From assembly GCF_026240015.1 (NCBI RefSeq), contig NZ_JAPIUX010000008.1:1-64000 (forward strand): 64,000 nucleotides of DNA, in the 5' to 3' direction. Under the pieces are notes generated by a model. The model was not told where the DNA came from. It searched no databases and saw only the letters and a program-made list of their open reading frames with translations. How positions within the stretch are numbered: position 1 is the first letter of the stretch; each line of letters opens with the position of its first letter. This DNA is from Acetobacter farinalis (GTDB lineage Bacteria; Pseudomonadota; Alphaproteobacteria; Acetobacterales; Acetobacteraceae). This document shows, piece by piece, positions 62,780 to 64,000 of this stretch. Both the position numbers and the translations under genes were made by a program.

Positions 62780-63076
62780 ATGGATAAAAGTGACATGCCT
62801 GCTTTCACACCGAAATTTTTAAAGACATTCTGCCTTGCCGCGACCGGTATCGCCCTGCTCGGCACGCTGGCCCCAGCCCGTGCGGAGGATACCCTGCGCC
62901 AGAAGCAAACCCAGGCCTGCAAGGGGGATGCTCTCAAGCTTTGCGCTCTTGCCATTCCCAATGAAAAGAAAATCACCAGCTGCATGGAGCGCAAGAAAGA
63001 CAGGCTGAGCCCCCAGTGCCGTGCGTTCTTTGATGCTCCGGCAGGATCCGGGAAAACTTCCGCGAAAAAACCCTGA
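62780..63076 (+). CDS. small exported protein with a cysteine-rich repeat
   Basis: A 98-residue protein with a signal peptide (FLKTFCLAATGIALLGTLAPARA). The mature part is one Cys-rich repeat with four Cys: ACKGDALKLC, ITSCMERKKDRLSPQCRAFF. The C-x(n)-D-x(n)-LC ... I-x-x-C ... LSPxCR pattern is common in small periplasmic proteins of acetic acid bacteria and others; its role is unknown. The start could be ATG 62780 or 62795; neither has a strong ribosome binding site. Confidence 0.75.
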   Translation: MDKSDMPAFTPKFLKTFCLAATGIALLGTLAPARAEDTLRQKQTQACKGDALKLCALAIPNEKKITSCMERKKDRLSPQCRAFFDAPAGSGKTSAKKP

Positions 63077-63401
63077 TTTCTACAGGGGTTTTATGGTGCG
63101 TTATCATGTGGAGGATGTGCTGTCTGCCGGGATGCGGGAAGCTTCCCGGCAGCGTCTGCCACGGTGACTCCTGCCTGCAGCTATATTGAAAAAATGCAGG
63201 TTTTAAGAGGGGCTTCTGTTAAATGTTATATGGCCAATTATGGCATGAAGTGTGAGATATTTTGGTTTGAGAATGTGACAGTTGGTGCCTTATGACGGAA
63301 AGCACCAACTTGAACGAAGGTGGTACGAATAAAGTGTAGGAAAAACCTCTCAATTATTATTGTGTTTTTCCCTAACTTCTTATCCGCATGCGTAAATCAT
63401 T
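63077..63401. other. intergenic region with a hairpin
   Basis: About 325 AT-rich bases between the Cys-rich gene and mrp, which point toward each other. A perfect 9-bp stem, AGTTGGTGC (63280-63288) and GCACCAACT (63302-63310) with a 13-nt loop, lies in the middle without a T run. A weaker CCCTG/CAGGG hairpin followed by GTTTT at about 63070-63092 may end the upstream transcript. No gene was found. Confidence 0.5.
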
Positions 63402-64000
63402 TTACGCATTCCTGTGCCGCAGGGCTTCCGCCGTTGCCTGCGCGATACGGCGGAACGCCTGTGCGCCTTCGCTTTCGGGGGCGCTGGCTACAATCGGGGC
63501 GCCTGCATCCCCCGTGGCGCGGATATCCGCCAGAAGGGGCACTTCCCCAAGGAAGGGCACACCCATGGCTTCGGCTTCCTTCCGTGCGCCGCCATGGCCG
63601 AACAGTTCGGTGTTATGGCCGCAATTCGGGCAGCAGAAATAGGACATGTTCTCAATCAGGCCGAGAACAGGCACGTTCATTTTCTCAAACATGGTCACAC
63701 CGCGCCGCGCATCAATCAGCGCGATATCCTGCGGTGTAGAGACAATAACGGCCCCGGCCAGCGGCACTTTCTGCATCAGGGAGAGCTGTGCGTCTCCGGT
63801 GCCGGGGGGCATGTCCACCACCAGAACATCCAGAGGGCCCCAGTCCACGTCTGTCAGAAACTGGTTGATAGCGCCCATCACCATGGGGCCGCGCCAGATC
63901 ATGGCCTGCTTTTCATCCACCAGCATGCCAATGGACACGGCGCGGAGGCCCCAGACTTCCATGGGCTGCAGGCGGCCTTCCCGTGCTTCCGGCTTGCTCT
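63402..64000 (-). CDS. mrp: Mrp/ApbC-family Fe-S cluster carrier ATPase, C-terminal part
   Basis: P-loop ATPase that carries [4Fe-4S] clusters to target enzymes. The visible 199 codons run off the right edge, so the N-terminus and the Walker A loop lie outside. Present are LRAVSIGMLVDEKQAMIWRGPMVMGAINQFL, the switch motif VVDMPPGTGDAQLSLMQ, IVSTPQDIALIDARRGVTMF, and IENMSYFCCPNCG with the cluster-binding C-x-x-C. The preceding KPEAREGRLQP is also typical. Confidence 0.95.
   Translation of the reverse strand, partial: SKPEAREGRLQPMEVWGLRAVSIGMLVDEKQAMIWRGPMVMGAINQFLTDVDWGPLDVLVVDMPPGTGDAQLSLMQKVPLAGAVIVSTPQDIALIDARRGVTMFEKMNVPVLGLIENMSYFCCPNCGHNTELFGHGGARKEAEAMGVPFLGEVPLLADIRATGDAGAPIVASAPESEGAQAFRRIAQATAEALRHRNA

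Overview
The window reads as chromosomal DNA of an acetic acid bacterium (Acetobacteraceae, Alphaproteobacteria). The evidence is the GC-rich coding sequence, a circularly permuted two-piece tmRNA gene, and gene orders typical of alphaproteobacteria: DUF3576-leuS-lptE-holA, rimP-nusA-ylxR-infB-rbfA, aroQ-accB-accC and acnA divergent from ccmAB. Lipoprotein, LPS-assembly, CcmAB and TonB-receptor genes show a Gram-negative envelope. The genus cannot be fixed from the sequence alone.

Layout. 1-2600 is an AT-rich tract unlike the rest, with one clear gene for an alpha/beta-hydrolase-like protein. It ends at the 3' end of a tRNA-Arg(CCU) gene that is split by a 253-nt group I intron (2623-2952, minus). 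3004-11773 is a minus-strand run: holA, lptE, leuS, a DUF3576 lipoprotein, a large SARP/BTAD-type regulator, a lytic transglycosylase with a SPOR domain, and a small unknown gene. 12084-17513 holds a DciA-like gene, mutY, hemH, nth and an MsbA-type ABC exporter. 17771-24990 has a TonB-dependent receptor, dihydroxyacetone kinase, and thiC under a TPP riboswitch. 25225-31934 has a sugar porter, acetoin reductase, aroQ-accB-accC, rlpA and a YihY/BrkB membrane protein. 32162-35688 has an ornithine decarboxylase behind a structured leader with an upstream ORF, a YfdX protein and an aldo/keto reductase. 35788-43697 has ccmAB, aconitase, an amino-acid ABC importer and a LysR regulator.

43760-46696 is a minus-strand three-gene cassette. 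It encodes a membrane-tethered, single-ring ClpB/ClpA-D2-like AAA+ ATPase flanked by two single-pass membrane proteins of unknown family. This is the best candidate in the window for an undescribed system.

46906-52877 is the transcription/translation operon rimP-nusA-ylxR-infB-rbfA. 52939-55959 is an Lrp regulator divergent from alr-dadA (alanine racemisation and D-alanine oxidation). 56278-60177 has a secreted glucoamylase/GH144-like protein, a VOC protein and class I fumarase. 60221-61290 has sspB next to ssrA (tmRNA, tag AANDNTEVLAVAA), a tagging RNA beside the adaptor that delivers tagged proteins to ClpXP. The window closes with thyX, two small envelope proteins and the C-terminal part of an Mrp/ApbC Fe-S carrier that runs off the right edge.

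Start codons were refined by ribosome binding sites, signal peptides and overlaps. No insertion sequence, prophage, integrase, CRISPR array or rRNA was seen.
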